DNA of 64,000 nucleotides from the NCBI GenBank assembly GCA_020740775.1, contig JAHEWK010000029.1:410232-474231 (forward strand), written 5' to 3'. Under the pieces are notes generated by a model. That model was not told the DNA's origin. It made no database searches and worked only from the letters and a program-made list of their open reading frames with translations. Made by a program: the position numbers and the translations under genes. Source of the stretch: Ilyonectria destructans. Its lineage: Eukaryota; Ascomycota; Sordariomycetes; Hypocreales; Nectriaceae. This document shows, one piece after another, positions 21,890 through 32,712 of this stretch (position 1 is its first letter; each line of letters opens with the position of its first letter).

Positions 21890-22090
21890 ACGCCTAAGCA
21901 TATATTCCGTGAGACATTTGCATAGTCAATTCGTTAATGCGACATGAGGTAGCAATTTATAACAATCCGGATTGTTGGGACTTACTATCACCATATAAAT
22001 TATGTAGGATATCATGTACCTTTGATTCAACGCATTTTAATTAGCTAGACCCCCTGGAGTGACTGTGGTGGAGGTTTACAACACTAAGGG
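21890..22090 (+). mobile_element. PiggyBac 3' end, heavily mutated copy
   Basis: This stretch aligns by eye with the last ~200 bp of the piggyBac element at 32713-34076. Both contain a tail related to NCWDLWH, then ATGTACCTTT, then GCTAGACCCC, and both end with ACACT..AAGGG (22090 and 34076). Differences are dominated by C/T and G/A transitions, as after repeat-induced point mutation. No coding capacity remains. Confidence 0.65.
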
Positions 22091-22311
22091 AAACAAACGC
22101 ATTGCCGCCAGTGCTACCATTGCCAGAACCCAAAAAGTCGAGGAAGGCCTAAGAAGGATGGCCTGGACTCTGCCTGAGGTACCATGGAAAACGGGCATCC
22201 AGTGCCAACAGTTTTTCCCTTCCAGAGCTGCCAGCGGATGGTTTGGAATTTTCCATCATGTTCATGATGTTCCTGCGCAGTCATTCTCTGTTTCTTGGCG
22301 ATCCTTCGTTT

Positions 22312-23509
22312 TCAACTCTTGTCTTGGTCGTCGGCTTGTTTCTTGCCATCCGCATCGGCTTTGAAATCGAGCGGAGTTTCCTGGCTCGACGAGGACACTG
22401 TACCATCAGAGGCAGATCCCTTTAGCCGTCGGAGATTTCCATGAAGCTCGAGGTTCTCGCGTTCCAACTCAGCGCGCTCTTGCTCCAGTAATTGTATATG
22501 CTTGCGAGCCATTTCCAGAACTTCACCCTTGCTCACACGGCGGTCCGCGTCATTCCCCTCCGATTCGTCAGTATCGCCATTTCCATTGTTCCCCGCGCGA
22601 AGTTGTTCTGGTAGGGCGCTGAGAAGGGATTCGAATTGGGCATTGAGACGATTTCGATACTGCTTCTCGACGAGGTTGTGGGAGGCGCGCGTTCGGCGTT
22701 CCTTAGGGGTATCGTTTGGCCGGGAATGGCTGTTCTTCGAAGTACGAGACGCGCTTCTGAGCTTTGCTTGACGGCTAGAAGCTGTTGATGCTGTAGAAGC
22801 CATGGACGTGGATTCGGACCCATTGCTGGCGCGGCTGTCCTGTGACGTGGAGCTGGGACTGGCAGCGTCCGATACCGAGGGAGCGCCACCACCAGTACTG
22901 GCACTGCCAGCAAGGGATGTTTCGGAAGACTTTCTGTTATCTCTTTTCTGTCGTCGAGATCGGGCAGTTCGCTTTTGTCGTGAGCTCGAGATATGGTCCT
23001 CTTCTTGCGCTTCGTCTGGGCCCGGCTCTGCCCAGGGATTGCTCGCTACTGTCCCTAGAGAAAATGCGTCTGATTGTTGTCGGTAGGCTGTTATGCGGGT
23101 ATAATCGGAGGCAGTTTGAACATCTTGGGTCAGGTCTGACGTGGGAAGACCACCATATGTTGGTTGATCTAGACTGAGGTCCCAAGGAATGGGCTCCATA
23201 ATATCCATTGACGTATCCCCTACATCCATTGGGTTTAGTCACGACTGCGAGTTCCAAGTAGCTTTGGTGTGACATACAGAAATTCAGTGCCATCTCTACA
23301 TCCAGAATGGGTGATGAGATGCAGTCAGATTCTGGAGAGGAAACGGCTGTGCTCTGGAGAGGCGACAGTGCAGGGTCATCGAAAAAAAGGCCCGGGGGGT
23401 CCTTCCCATAGTAGTTTTCGTAAAATGGTGCCTTATTGGAGTAATAGTCGGATCTGGGGATGGATTGATCCCACGCAGGTGGAAAGTGACCGATTTCTGA
23501 CGCCGCAGC
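22312..23509 (-). CDS. bHLH transcription factor (5' exon unresolved)
   Basis: Two exons, 23509-23278 and 23219-22312, join across a 58-nt intron (donor GTATGT) as MALNF|WDTSM and give 379 codons in frame. The C-terminal half holds a basic helix-loop-helix: basic region RRTRASHNLVEKQYRNRLN (with the H, E/K and R base contacts), helix 1 AQFESLLSALPEQL, a long polar loop, and helix 2 RRVSKGEVLEMARKHIQLLE running into a leucine-zipper-like helix (QERAELERENLEL). The fungal family with this basic region includes proteins annotated as Fus c 3-like bHLH factors; they act in the nucleus and bind E-box DNA as dimers. A clear acceptor (TTGTTAG) at 23510 and open coding sequence up to it show that a further upstream exon with the true start exists; I could not place it. 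The gene appears intact. Confidence 0.8.
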
Positions 23510-24988
23510 CTAACAAACGATGAGCATGTTCTTCAAGTTGAAAGATGACAATGCCCCACGGTTTGTTCCAGCGATCTGGATACCTTATGTTGTGTCGCGG
23601 AAAATTATGCAAGAGCGCCACAGGGATGTCGGCTTTTGGGGGAAAGTGGAGCAGGATGCTGGGAGGAGGGATGTGATTGGGTAGGCTGATTTGCACGGAG
23701 TAGCTGGGGATAGATCCCGAGTGGATTCAATGACGAAGAGGATCCATGGTACCTACATTTTCGCTTGTGCGACAGAACAGGACCAGGTCAAAAGGACATA
23801 TCGTAGCGTCCATTTTCGTGCGGGAGATAAGGTCGATGTAACCTCTAGAGAATTTATTACCATGATTCTTCAGGGACTTGATATAAGCTTTGAGTTGAAG
23901 TATTTCTGGATGCCGGGGATAACACTGTCCGGCAGCAACTTAGTGGCAGCCACCCCTTGATGCAAGAATGGGCTGATTACAACGGCCATGGCCGAGTCAC
24001 GAGGAATACTACGTAGGCCTAAAGTCTCTATCTGACGCAAGAAGTTGGGATCCCGGCTCGTGGGCGGTCCAGGACGGATGCTGCTCTGTTCTACGTAGTA
24101 TTCATCATGCAGCATTTTGCCGCCAGTTAGCTTCATGGTTGTTCAGATTCACAATGCAGAAGCTCTGCTTCCCCTCCCCACTCCGATGTATTCGCGGGGG
24201 TCCGAATCGCACGATCGAACGATGGGCTCAAGTTCTGGACCCTTTCAGCCACACTTGTTTCAGCCAATCATCATCATCTTATTGTCAGCAGAGGTAGACC
24301 ACGACAGGGGAGCTTTTCCTGTTGAATGATTGATCTCATCGTCGTTTTGAGTTACGTTTCCCTTCTTCCCCGCAGGACCTGACGTACGTCGTACAGTACG
24401 TAGGGCTGGTCAGGTCAGATATGGCCTTGACAGTAATACTGCGGGAGCAATGCTGAGAGAAAGAACCACAGGGCGTCAGATGGCTCTAATGGGGAGAACT
24501 GTGCCTAAATATGGGCGAGAGCTAAGGTTGACAGTACGTAATCAGAACTTTGGCCAGAATGTCACTCTGAACCATCATTGTTTGTCCATCAATTAACACT
24601 CTGATCACATCTGCTCGGTAGTCTGTACTACCCGTCGGTCTATGGCCTCCAGCCCGACCGGTAGTGCTCATACTGGATTTTCTGTGACGATTGCCAAGGC
24701 GAACTCCGGATGCCGATCCCCAGTTGTTTGTCCAAGGGCCTAAGACCGGTACTTTTGTACGTCATACGATATGACGAAAGGGTTGCAGGGGGTTGAATCC
24801 TGCCTCTAGGTCTAGACTTGGGGACTTGGCAAGGGAAACCCTGCAGTGACTGTGGTCCAGATCGTGGACGCTCCCCATGGCGAATTACACGGCGAGACGG
24901 AAGCCATGTGGCGGCGACCATCGCCCGCTGAACAGCCGGTTGATGCCCCGAGAATAGTGGCATGTGCAAAGAGGAAAAATCGGTAATG
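23510..24988. other. Intergenic; holds the missing first exon of the bHLH gene
   Basis: The first exon and promoter of the bHLH gene should lie between 23510 and about 24000. Near 24380 is a short palindromic run (ACGTACGTCGTACAGTACGTA). No other gene was recognised. Confidence 0.4.
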
Positions 24989-25144
24989 TACGGAGGGCCC
25001 TTTCAAAAGTCTTTTCCAAGCGCTAGCAATGCCAAGCCGCTAGTCAACGCCACAGGAAAAAAACAAGAAGAGACCCCCGCACTCGAATTAACGTGTAACC
25101 TCCCTCTTCCACATTCTTTCCGTGTCAACACACTTCTATTCATA

Positions 25145-26592
25145 ATGGCAACGCATCGGCATAATGATATTGCAACCCGGGCCTTGGTCGTGGCTTGGAG
25201 ATGCCCTTCCGGCGGCAAGACCACTGCAGAGACAGCCATTTTGACTGGTATTTCAGTCCGGCAGGTCAACTATATCCACAAGAGAGCTCTAAAGAGGGGT
25301 TTTCAGCCCGACCTACAGCCTGTCTCAATCCGCAATGAATTCCTTGAGGATGCTAGCCGCTCAGGGCGCCCAACGAAGCAGACGAATGAGACTAAAGAGC
25401 AGGTTATTGCTAAGGTACGCCGGGATCGCTATGGACGGGAAAAAACATGTGCTGAGATTGCTGGAGAAATGAGCATTAATAGATTCGACATTTCTGGTAT
25501 TACTATCTGGAGGATCCTTAAGAAAGCCGGCTTCCATAAGACCAAGCCGACAAGGAAGCCCGGCCTGACGAAGAAGATGAGGAAGCAACGGCTGGATTGG
25601 TGTCTTGCACACCAGAATTGGACTCTCGAGGACTGGAAGAATGTTATTTGGTTTGACGAAACGTCCGTTATCTTGCTCCATCGCAGAGGCAGCTATCGCA
25701 TATGGCGGAAAGCAGAAGAAGCTTTTACCCGCAGCTGCATTCGGGAAAGATGGAAAGGGGCAGTTTTTCTTATGATAAGAAGGGCCCTTGTCACTGCTGG
25801 ACTCCAGAGACTGCTGCTGAGAAGAAGGCTGCCACTGATGAGGTAAATACCGTAACAACTCAGTTAACTCTCCCAAGTAGCGCCTCCACTTTGTCTCCAT
25901 ATTTCCACTGTTAACCGCAAAAATTCGCAGAAGTGTCCAAAAGCAGCTGATCTCATTTGTCGCCCCATGTTTTTATGGGGGCCGCTACTTGGGCGAGATA
26001 ACTGAGTTTCTACGGTAGATTGAACGAGGAACTTAAGCCTTTAATACGGGAAGAGTGGGAGCTTTCGAATAGGCTACGAAGACTACATCTTCGGCAGCTT
26101 CCGGGCCCGAAGCCAATGTGGCGTTGGAATTCTAACACAGGCAAGCTGACAAGAGGCGTAAAGGGCGGTATTGACTGGTATCGATATCAGACTATAATTC
26201 TGATTCCGAAGATGTTTCCTTTTGCAAAGGAATGTACGAAGACCCGGCCACAGACTGTGGTTCAAGAAGATAAGGCCCCAGCCCACAATCACTATATTCA
26301 GCAACGGGTATACAATTTACATCAGGTCCAACGGCTCCATTGGTGTGGGAATTCCCCGGACCTTAATGCAATTGAGGCAGCTTGGCCTTGGATGAAGAGA
26401 ATGACGACGAAAAAAGGGGCCCCAAAGAATAGACAGGAAGCCATTCAAGCGTGGGAATTGGCTTGGAAGGAGCTGCCGCTGCCCTTAATTCAGAGCTGGA
26501 TTGAAAGGATCCCTCGGCATGTACAAAAGATTATTGAGTTAGAAGGCGGAAATGAATATCGCGAGGGTCGGAAGGGTCAGAAGCATCGGTAG
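25145..26592 (+). pseudogene. Tc1/mariner transposase, interrupted
   Basis: The start MATHRHND at 25145 leads into a paired-type HTH (TAILTGISVRQVNYIHKRAL) and a second HTH (DISGITIWRILKKAGFH). The DDE catalytic core follows: first D in VIWFDETSV, second D in VVQEDKAPAHNHY and the final acidic site in NSPDLNAIEAAWPWMK. Two lesions break the frame. Near 25755-25762 about 20 nt seem to be missing where an EFMFWG-like strand is expected; after that GSFSYDKKGPCH reads in another frame. At 25850-26015 a 166-bp MITE is inserted, and removing it restores the downstream frame. This copy therefore cannot make an active enzyme, although its ends could still be mobilised in trans. Confidence 0.9.
25850..26015. 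mobile_element. Nested MITE, 166 bp, in the mariner transposase
   Basis: The left end starts CCGTAACAACTCAGTTAACT. The right end in reverse complement starts CCGTAGAAACTCAGTTATCT, and similarity continues through CTCxCCCAAGTAGCG for about 35 bp. TA flanks both sides (25848-25849 and 26016-26017). Taking out the element with one TA gives ...GAG GTA AAT AGA TTG AAC GAG..., which restores an uninterrupted transposase frame, so the boundaries are exact. Confidence 0.9.
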
Positions 26593-26682
26593 CAATAGCT
26601 CATACTAAATTAGGCTTAGCTTACTGCCCCCTGCTCCTTGGCATTGCTAGCGCTTGGAAAAGACTTTTGAAAGGGCCCTCCG

Positions 26683-27399
26683 TAGCACGTCGAGGTTTGA
26701 GGTACAGGGATGATTTCTGCTTGATTTGAACCACGTACCAAATAAGCCATGACCCCCATGATGCAACGGGCTGCAACGGAAGAACCCGACCCCCATCACC
26801 GCTTCTGGGTCCTCCGACCGTCGCACCACCACGCCAATCTCTTAGTTCCCTCGTGCGATAGCTAAAAAGACTAGAGGTGACCTCATGAAGGGTCTCGACC
26901 TGTGGAGAGAACTGATCGTGCGTGCACGTATAATCACTGCATTATTATGTGTGTGTGGTCGTTTTGCGTGTGTGGAACGACCACTGCCCTGGTGCGCGCC
27001 ATCCTCTAAGTGCCGGTAGCGCCCGTCTGCCATGCCTTTCCCCTCGGGCGGCGTATGTTCACGGAGAGAAGGGAGGAGTTTTGGCGTTCCTCCACAGTTA
27101 CATCACTAATCACTATCACCAACACCAACACCCAAAACATCACCATGCATACAGGGCATCGCACCACCAGCGAATATGCTCGTACCGCTCCGCTCCCACT
27201 CGGAACCATCTTATCATTCCAAGATCCGGCAATACAAACCCCTATGGCTTATCTTTTATTCAAGAGAGACTAGCGTTGAGCGCTTGCACCATTTAATTCT
27301 CCAACTGTCGCACTCCCACCGTCGCTCTCGTCGGCACCACTCGGTAACACTCTTAAAACCTTCATACCCTACCCACATCTCCCTGCCCTTGATTCGAAA
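26683..27399. other. Intergenic / promoter of the CBM21 gene
   Basis: No gene was recognised. CT- and CA-rich stretches at 27090-27390 look like the promoter and 5' leader of the gene starting at 27400. Confidence 0.4.
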
Positions 27400-29048
27400 A
27401 TGCTATACACTCCTCTATTGAAACCATCTCCATGCGCTTCACCATCTGAGACAGTCCATTTGGATGTACCATGGTCTTTACAAACGAACCCCCGACAATC
27501 TGAGAACCAATCCGCCAAGAATCTCCCCCAGGCGCTGAGGGAATCTCGGACCCATGAATCATCCGTGACGCCGCCCCCTTCAGATGTCGTGGCCGATCTG
27601 AGAGCATCCTGTGATGCCCCTCACAACTCCGATGATGCAGTCCTTACCGAATCCGAAGACGAAACAGAGGACTGGCGACAAAGCAAACAGCGGGCAATTC
27701 GCAAAATGTCTGGCGAGTTGGTCCGGCCCATAATACGCCCGCCGTCTCGTCGATGCCCTGCGAGCGTGCCAACCAGTCCCACCGCCACAAAGTCGGTTCA
27801 CTTCCACAGCCACTTGGAAGAGACTCTCGATTTTTTTCGATTGGATTGTCCCCTTTCTATCAGCGCTGGGTCACGATCCGGTCGGGTCGATAAGAGCGGC
27901 GGGAAACGTCCCATGTCCCGACGAGATGCGGCGGGTCGGTGGGAGATGGTTACGCACAACTTCCCGCAACGGAGCGGATCGCGCGAGTCCCAATTCGTAT
28001 ATGTTACATAATATGCATCTCTCATATACACAACTTATCAGCGCCTCCTGTAGGAGTGTGCATTCCACTTTTGGTCTGATGAGTTAGTGAGACAGAATGC
28101 AACAGTATATGTCAACAAGTTGAGGTTATTGGACGACCAAAATTCCATGCAAGGCTTGGTGGCTGTCCGGAATGTGGCATTTCAAAAGTCGGTTACCTGT
28201 CGCTTCACGTTTGACAACTGGGAGACGACCTCGGACGTCGCCGCAGCATACAGCGATGGAAACGCCTCAGGAGAAGCACCTTCGGGCTACGACTTTTTCG
28301 TCTTCACCATTGAGCTCTCCGACATTGTCAACCTCGAATCCAAAATTGCCCACTTGTGCGTACGCTACACGGTCAATGGCCAAGAGCATTGGGACAACAA
28401 CTCTGGCCGCAACTTTCACGTCTGTTTCTTCAAGAAGACTTTACCGCCGGATGACAATGTCCTGGCTCAGGTTGTTCCTGTGACGGTTCAAGAGCACGAA
28501 CGAGGTCGAGTGCGACTTGGGCAAAATGATTGTTTACAAGGAGAGAAAGAGATTCCTAAGGAAAGCTCTGACTTAAGCTATTTACACAATATTCATAAAG
28601 TGAGACTATTCATAAAGTATGAAAGTCACATGATCGTTCCCTCACAGTTCCATTGCAGTCACGTAATGGAGTCCCCAATAACGCAACGGTGGTGAAGCCC
28701 ACGTCTAGTTCCTTTCGAGTGTTGGACCTCGCAAAATGTTACAGCATCAGCGCATCACTGAATGCAACGGTCCGAGCTGCCAAACGCAAAGCTTCTAGAA
28801 ACGACAGCGCGGGGTCCATGAATGCTACGGTTGGCAGTCTCAAGCTATCGTCTCGTTCATTTTCGCTAAAGTCAACAAAGTCTGGCATCAGTGCAGGCTG
28901 CTCCGAGTCAAAGTTCAACATCTCAATGCGCAGTGGCTCCGACAGATACTGCTCCCAGCGTGTGCTGACAGCACACACCCTCCTTGGCGACATCGACATG
29001 TATGACAACTTAAACACAATACCCTTTCGTCCGTATGGGTTATGTTGA
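27400..29048 (+). CDS. CBM21 protein-phosphatase-1 (glycogen-targeting) regulatory subunit
   Basis: Family members anchor type-1 protein phosphatase to glycogen and stimulate glycogen synthase (yeast Gac1-like). Exon 1 is 27400-27996. It carries a PP1-docking RVxF-type motif (KSVHFHSHLEETLDFF, about residue 131) in a long disordered N-terminus. A 99-nt intron (27997-28095; donor GTATAT, acceptor ACAG) leads to exon 2 from 28096, which encodes the CBM21 domain: LRLLDDQNSMQGLVAVRNVAF, TCRFTFDNWETTSDV, GYDFFVFTIEL and NGQEHWDNNSGRNF, with the aromatic and Asn residues that bind glucan. A C-terminal exon begins near 28660 (SRNGVPNNATV ... LAKCYSISASLNATV), resembling the end of fungal homologues. 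The intron between about 28470-28560 and 28659 could not be placed exactly, so the C-terminal junction is uncertain. Confidence 0.75.
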
Positions 29049-29429
29049 ATGATGGATCGATGGTTTCACTTTTGCCACTGGCTGTATTTCTGATTTGTGT
29101 TCTGCTGCCACTGGCCATATTCGATAATAATAAATGAAGAGGATAGATCTTGGGTCGAATGGATCCGATATAACAGAACAGAGGTAGGGTAGGAATGACC
29201 TGGTTTCCCACACACTTCACTCAAAATTCATTCTTGAGTTTTATAAATAAATCGAGCGCTAAAATATTTATGAAGGGTCTAGAGATTAGATTGGAAGAAA
29301 CAAAGTTGAGTTGTGGTGTGATAAGCTTCAACAGGCGCCAACATGTGATTAATGGGCTTCATATGATAGTTACGCGCGCATGACGCAATGAGAAGCATTG
29401 TACAGGTATACGGACCAGCCTAGGAACTT

Positions 29430-29591
29430 ATGAAAAATCGTCTGGATGCAAACGAGGCGATCGAGTTCTTCCGCGCAGGTCTCGTCAAAGTGCCGTTCAC
29501 AATGGTTCCCCTCAGCCGGCTCTCGGAGGTGTTTGATTTGATGGCCAGGGGCAAAAGCGTTGGTCGATACGTCGTTGATACCGCTAATTGA
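29430..29591 (+). pseudogene. Zinc alcohol dehydrogenase C-terminal fragment
   Basis: A 53-codon ORF reads AIEFFRAGLVKVPFTMVPLS, then LSEVFDLMARGKSVGRYVVD and stops at TGA. This matches the last ~50 residues of medium-chain zinc alcohol dehydrogenases, where the usual ending is an E-V-F-x-L-M-x-x-G-K-x-x-G-R-Y-V-x-D motif. The catalytic and NAD domains are absent. It is a terminal scrap of a lost gene. Confidence 0.75.
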
Positions 29592-31129
29592 TGTCTCGGT
29601 GTATATTAGAGCTGTCGGTTCTGAATGACCCGATTACGGGATGAATATCTATTGGGATTGCAGAAGGCAAACCCTGTGAACTCTGTTGTTACTATACATG
29701 GACTATTGAGGTAGGTACAGCCTACAGCGCGATAAAGAAAGGTACCCCTCATAAACTCATATCTCTAAGAACCGTTACCAACTTGGAACCCGTTTACGGT
29801 CTTACTATGAGAGTTCAGAAAGAAGACGTCGATTCGATTGTCGCGGGAGACTGCGCTAATATGCCGGGCTGCTTTCCAGGACGCCAAGCTTTGCTGGGAA
29901 TGTCGACCTGACGACTAGAGTACTATTTTCGCGTCCGTGCACACGTCCGTGGCCCAAGCATTCTCGTCGTTTTTATACGCTGGAGGAGGGTCTTGCCAGT
30001 CTTTCGCAAAATACACGCTTTTCGCCCGTGCACGCCTGCAGGGTTCTTCCCCTGGCTAGCACTGCCCCCCCAGCGAGTTTCCAGCAATCCCGAGCTAACT
30101 ACGATAGTCTCCGGTGGAGGCCCAAAAGTTTGAGAGGATGGCAAAGCAACCGTGGCAGACATGTTTGATGAGATTCCAAGAAGGTGTTTGTGAAATGAGT
30201 ACAATAAGTTGGCGTTGGATATCCTGGTGCAATGGATGGGGACAATTTGAAGGATAGCTTTTTTTCATTGATCCTGGAGAAAATAATCACCTCCCTTTAT
30301 TCTCCCCATGTGACAACTGAAGATAGACGGAACAACAAATTGCCGACATTGTAAAGCTGACGAAAGCTGTTGCTGGCGCATTGGGTTTGCCGTCGTATCA
30401 CCTTCCCCTCAAAAAATTGTTTCTTGGCACAGGCTGTTAGTGTTGTGGTAGGCCCCCTGTCATAACCCTATCACTTAAAAAACTGGCCAAACGACTACCG
30501 AGGCTCTAACAGGCGGTCAGACCGACTTTTGACTGCACGACCACGACCTCAACCACCCGACAATATCGCAATGCGCACCAATAGAGTCGTCTTTGGAAGG
30601 CTCGGGAAGGCGTTGGTAGCCGTACGCGAACCTCGACAAGCCGTACTCGTACTGCTGTAGAGCCTGGCGGACCCTACGGGCTCGTACGACGCGCCGACCG
30701 CGAACCTACGAAGGAACGATCTTTCGAACAAACGATCTTCAACGGCGACCTAGCTCTTGGCTTATGCTAAGCTAGAACCCCCAATTGAGAGTCTTAAGAG
30801 TGCTCCGAAGTCAATGACGGGAAACCATAAGGCGAATTGCAACACCGCGGGATTAGGGACCTGGGATTAAGAAGGGGTCTCTAGACATGAATACGGGCTA
30901 GGGGTATTGATCCCTCTAGCGAAGGAGGGAGACGTACAAGACACTTTGCCGCTTATAATGATTGGTTTTTTCCGAAAGGTAACATAGCTTCGTTTCTCCA
31001 ATAGCCGGATACATGCTCAAACAGAGGAGCCTGGGAACGGTATAACTTTCAAGTGCGCCAATGGGTTCGATTTGCAGATTGTTTTAGAGAGCCAAGGAAC
31101 CTGTACAGTAACTAGCTCCCTAGTCAGCC
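29592..31129. other. Intergenic, repeat-derived; no intact gene
   Basis: No complete gene was seen. A minus-strand frame starting MSATVALPSSQTFGPPPE (about 30162) reads like a protein N-terminus but breaks soon after. 30560-30720 contains many CGTAC and TCGTAC motifs. 30805-30845 resembles the degraded copia segment at 21010-21045 (shared GACGGGAAACCA). Confidence 0.35.
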
Positions 31130-31290
31130 TTCTGCACGCCACATGCACCTCGGGAGGCTCGCAATCATTTACGGTGGTTTCCCCGGCGTTAAATATACTG
31201 AACTGAACTGAACTGCCCTCTGGGAGGCTGGAGCGTCTCGCGCTCCCTTGGCGTTAAATATAACATATATACATATATACATTTGCTGTT
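31130..31290 (+). mobile_element. Two LINE 3' tails in tandem
   Basis: The sequence CTTCTGCACGCCACATGC at 31131 matches the 3' untranslated region of the LINE at 6107-7640 in reverse complement. Two separate tails follow. The first ends GGCGTTAAATA plus (CTGAA)n at about 31190-31215. The second ends GGCGTTAAATA plus a TATACA microsatellite at about 31250-31290. Both are 5'-truncated to less than 100 bp. Confidence 0.75.
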
Positions 31291-31819
31291 GTATTATACC
31301 ACGTCACGAAGCTAGCATGGGTGCCCGATTTCACAGTTATCAAGCTATTAAGGGTTTGCCGTCGTATTTTAAGCGCCGAGCGCGTGTGTCTTAGCGAACA
31401 TGGTAGGCTGACTCGTGCGTGGAGTTTGCCGTCGTATCTGGCGCAGGTTCCAAGGCTCTATCGCAGTCTCGGTTAAGTAGGCTTTACCAGATTGAGATAA
31501 GTGGAGGCCATTATCTCGTTTCAGGACTGGCTTCATGCCTCAAAGTGAGTAGGCTACGGGAATCATTCAAAATGGGTTAGCTTGGCATAACTACAAGAGG
31601 GGTTATCGATAAGCCCTGACTGCCAGCACGCTGTACGAAGACTTTCGTACCTTGACTCCAGCTTTCCATCCTGGTCTGCTCCTGCCCTCAGTGATTTCTA
31701 TAAAGTTAAAGACCACAACCCACCTCAACTGTTATTGCCATCGCATTCTTCAGCACCTCTAGCCCATTCAGTCTTATTTTCGAGTCTCGAGTCGCCAACT
31801 CCTAAAAACAAAAACAAAA

Positions 31820-32712
31820 ATGGCTGATGTCAATCGCCACTCAAGCCCTATGGAGCCTCCTCCGTTGGGGAATGCCGCCAATACATACAAGAAGCAGACT
31901 GATGGAGTAGTTTCATCCTTGAGTGACCGTGAATCAGTCCTTGAGGTCGGACTCTCTGCTGAAGAAGACCGCCGCCTTCTTCGAAAAATTGACCTCTGGT
32001 ATGTTCTGCGGTCTGAAAAGACACCACCCAAATCCCATAATTTGGCTGATTATTGACATGACACTCCACGTACGCATAGCTTGCTTCCTGTCCTCGCAAT
32101 TTCGTACATGCTACAGTACTTGGACAAATCTGCCATGGGTTATACGGCAATTATAGGTCTCCGTGACGACTTAAACCTTGTAGGACAGGACTACTCCTGG
32201 GCCAGCAGCTTCTTCTACTTTGGTTATTTGGCAGGATCAGCTCCCGCCGCGTTCTTGATTGTGCGATTTCCAGTCGGTCGATTTATGTCAAGCACAATGT
32301 AAGCCCGACTTTTTTTTGTCAACTTTCTTTTTCGACAATATTCAGTAGCTGACAAATTCCCAGTGGTGTTTGGGCCGGTATCCTCATGTTGATGGCTGTC
32401 TGCAAGAATGCCGCAGGGCTGTGGGCTGCGCGCTTCTTTCTCGGTTTCGTGGAGTCAGCCATTGCGCCAGGCATGGCTGTCATCATTTCCATGTGGTACA
32501 AACGCTCGGAGCAACCGCTTCGCCAAGCGGCATGGTTTATGGGCAACGTGATGGGAGGACTCTTCGGCGGTCTCTTGTCTTACGGCATCGGCCACATTAA
32601 CTCAATTGCCCCATGGAAAGTATGAAGCCACAAGGTGAAAATCCTCGTCCATCAGTTTGACTTACACGTTTTGTAGGGCCTATTTCTGCTCTTTGGTGGA
32701 GTTACAGTCAGC
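31820..32712 (+). pseudogene. MFS transporter (allantoate-permease type), cut by piggyBac
   Basis: Family members are 12-14-helix plasma-membrane symporters for organic anions. Exons are 31820-31998, 32080-about 32300, about 32363-32620 and about 32677-32712, with clean GT-AG introns. They encode a polar N-terminus, helix 1 (LLPVLAISYMLQYLDKSAMG), the following helices with AGSAPAAFLIVRFPVGRF, and helices 4-6 with WAARFFLGFVESAIAPGM, ISMWYKRSEQ and WFMGNVMGGLFGGLLSYGI. The coding sequence stops in GLFLLFGGVTV, where piggyBac sequence starts, and the remaining helices are not found on the other side of the element. This is the Dal5-like anion:cation symporter family by sequence feel. The gene is dead; only the N-terminal half remains. 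Confidence 0.85.

Larger units (their letters stand above)
24991..26682 (+). mobile_element. Tc1/mariner transposon, 1692 bp with perfect 43-bp TIRs
   Basis: The terminal inverted repeats (24991-25033 and 26640-26682) are identical over 43 bp and begin CGGAGGGCCCTTTCAAAAGT. TA dinucleotides flank both ends (24989-24990 and 26683-26684). Perfect TIRs suggest a fairly recent insertion, yet the transposase is broken by a small deletion and by a nested MITE. Confidence 0.95.

Noticed and set aside
25848..26017. Treating the gap in the mariner transposase as an intron
   Set aside because: A GTAAAT donor exists, but no acceptor keeps the frame, whereas excision of the TIR-bounded segment with one TA restores it exactly.
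30099..30290. A minus-strand start reading MSATVALPSSQTFGPPPE, like a protein N-terminus
   Set aside because: The frame degenerates within about 40 residues and I cannot tie it to a family; noted only as intergenic content.
30805..30845. Similarity to the copia remnant at 21010-21045
   Set aside because: Only about 30 bp match by eye (around GACGGGAAACCA); too short to annotate as an element.
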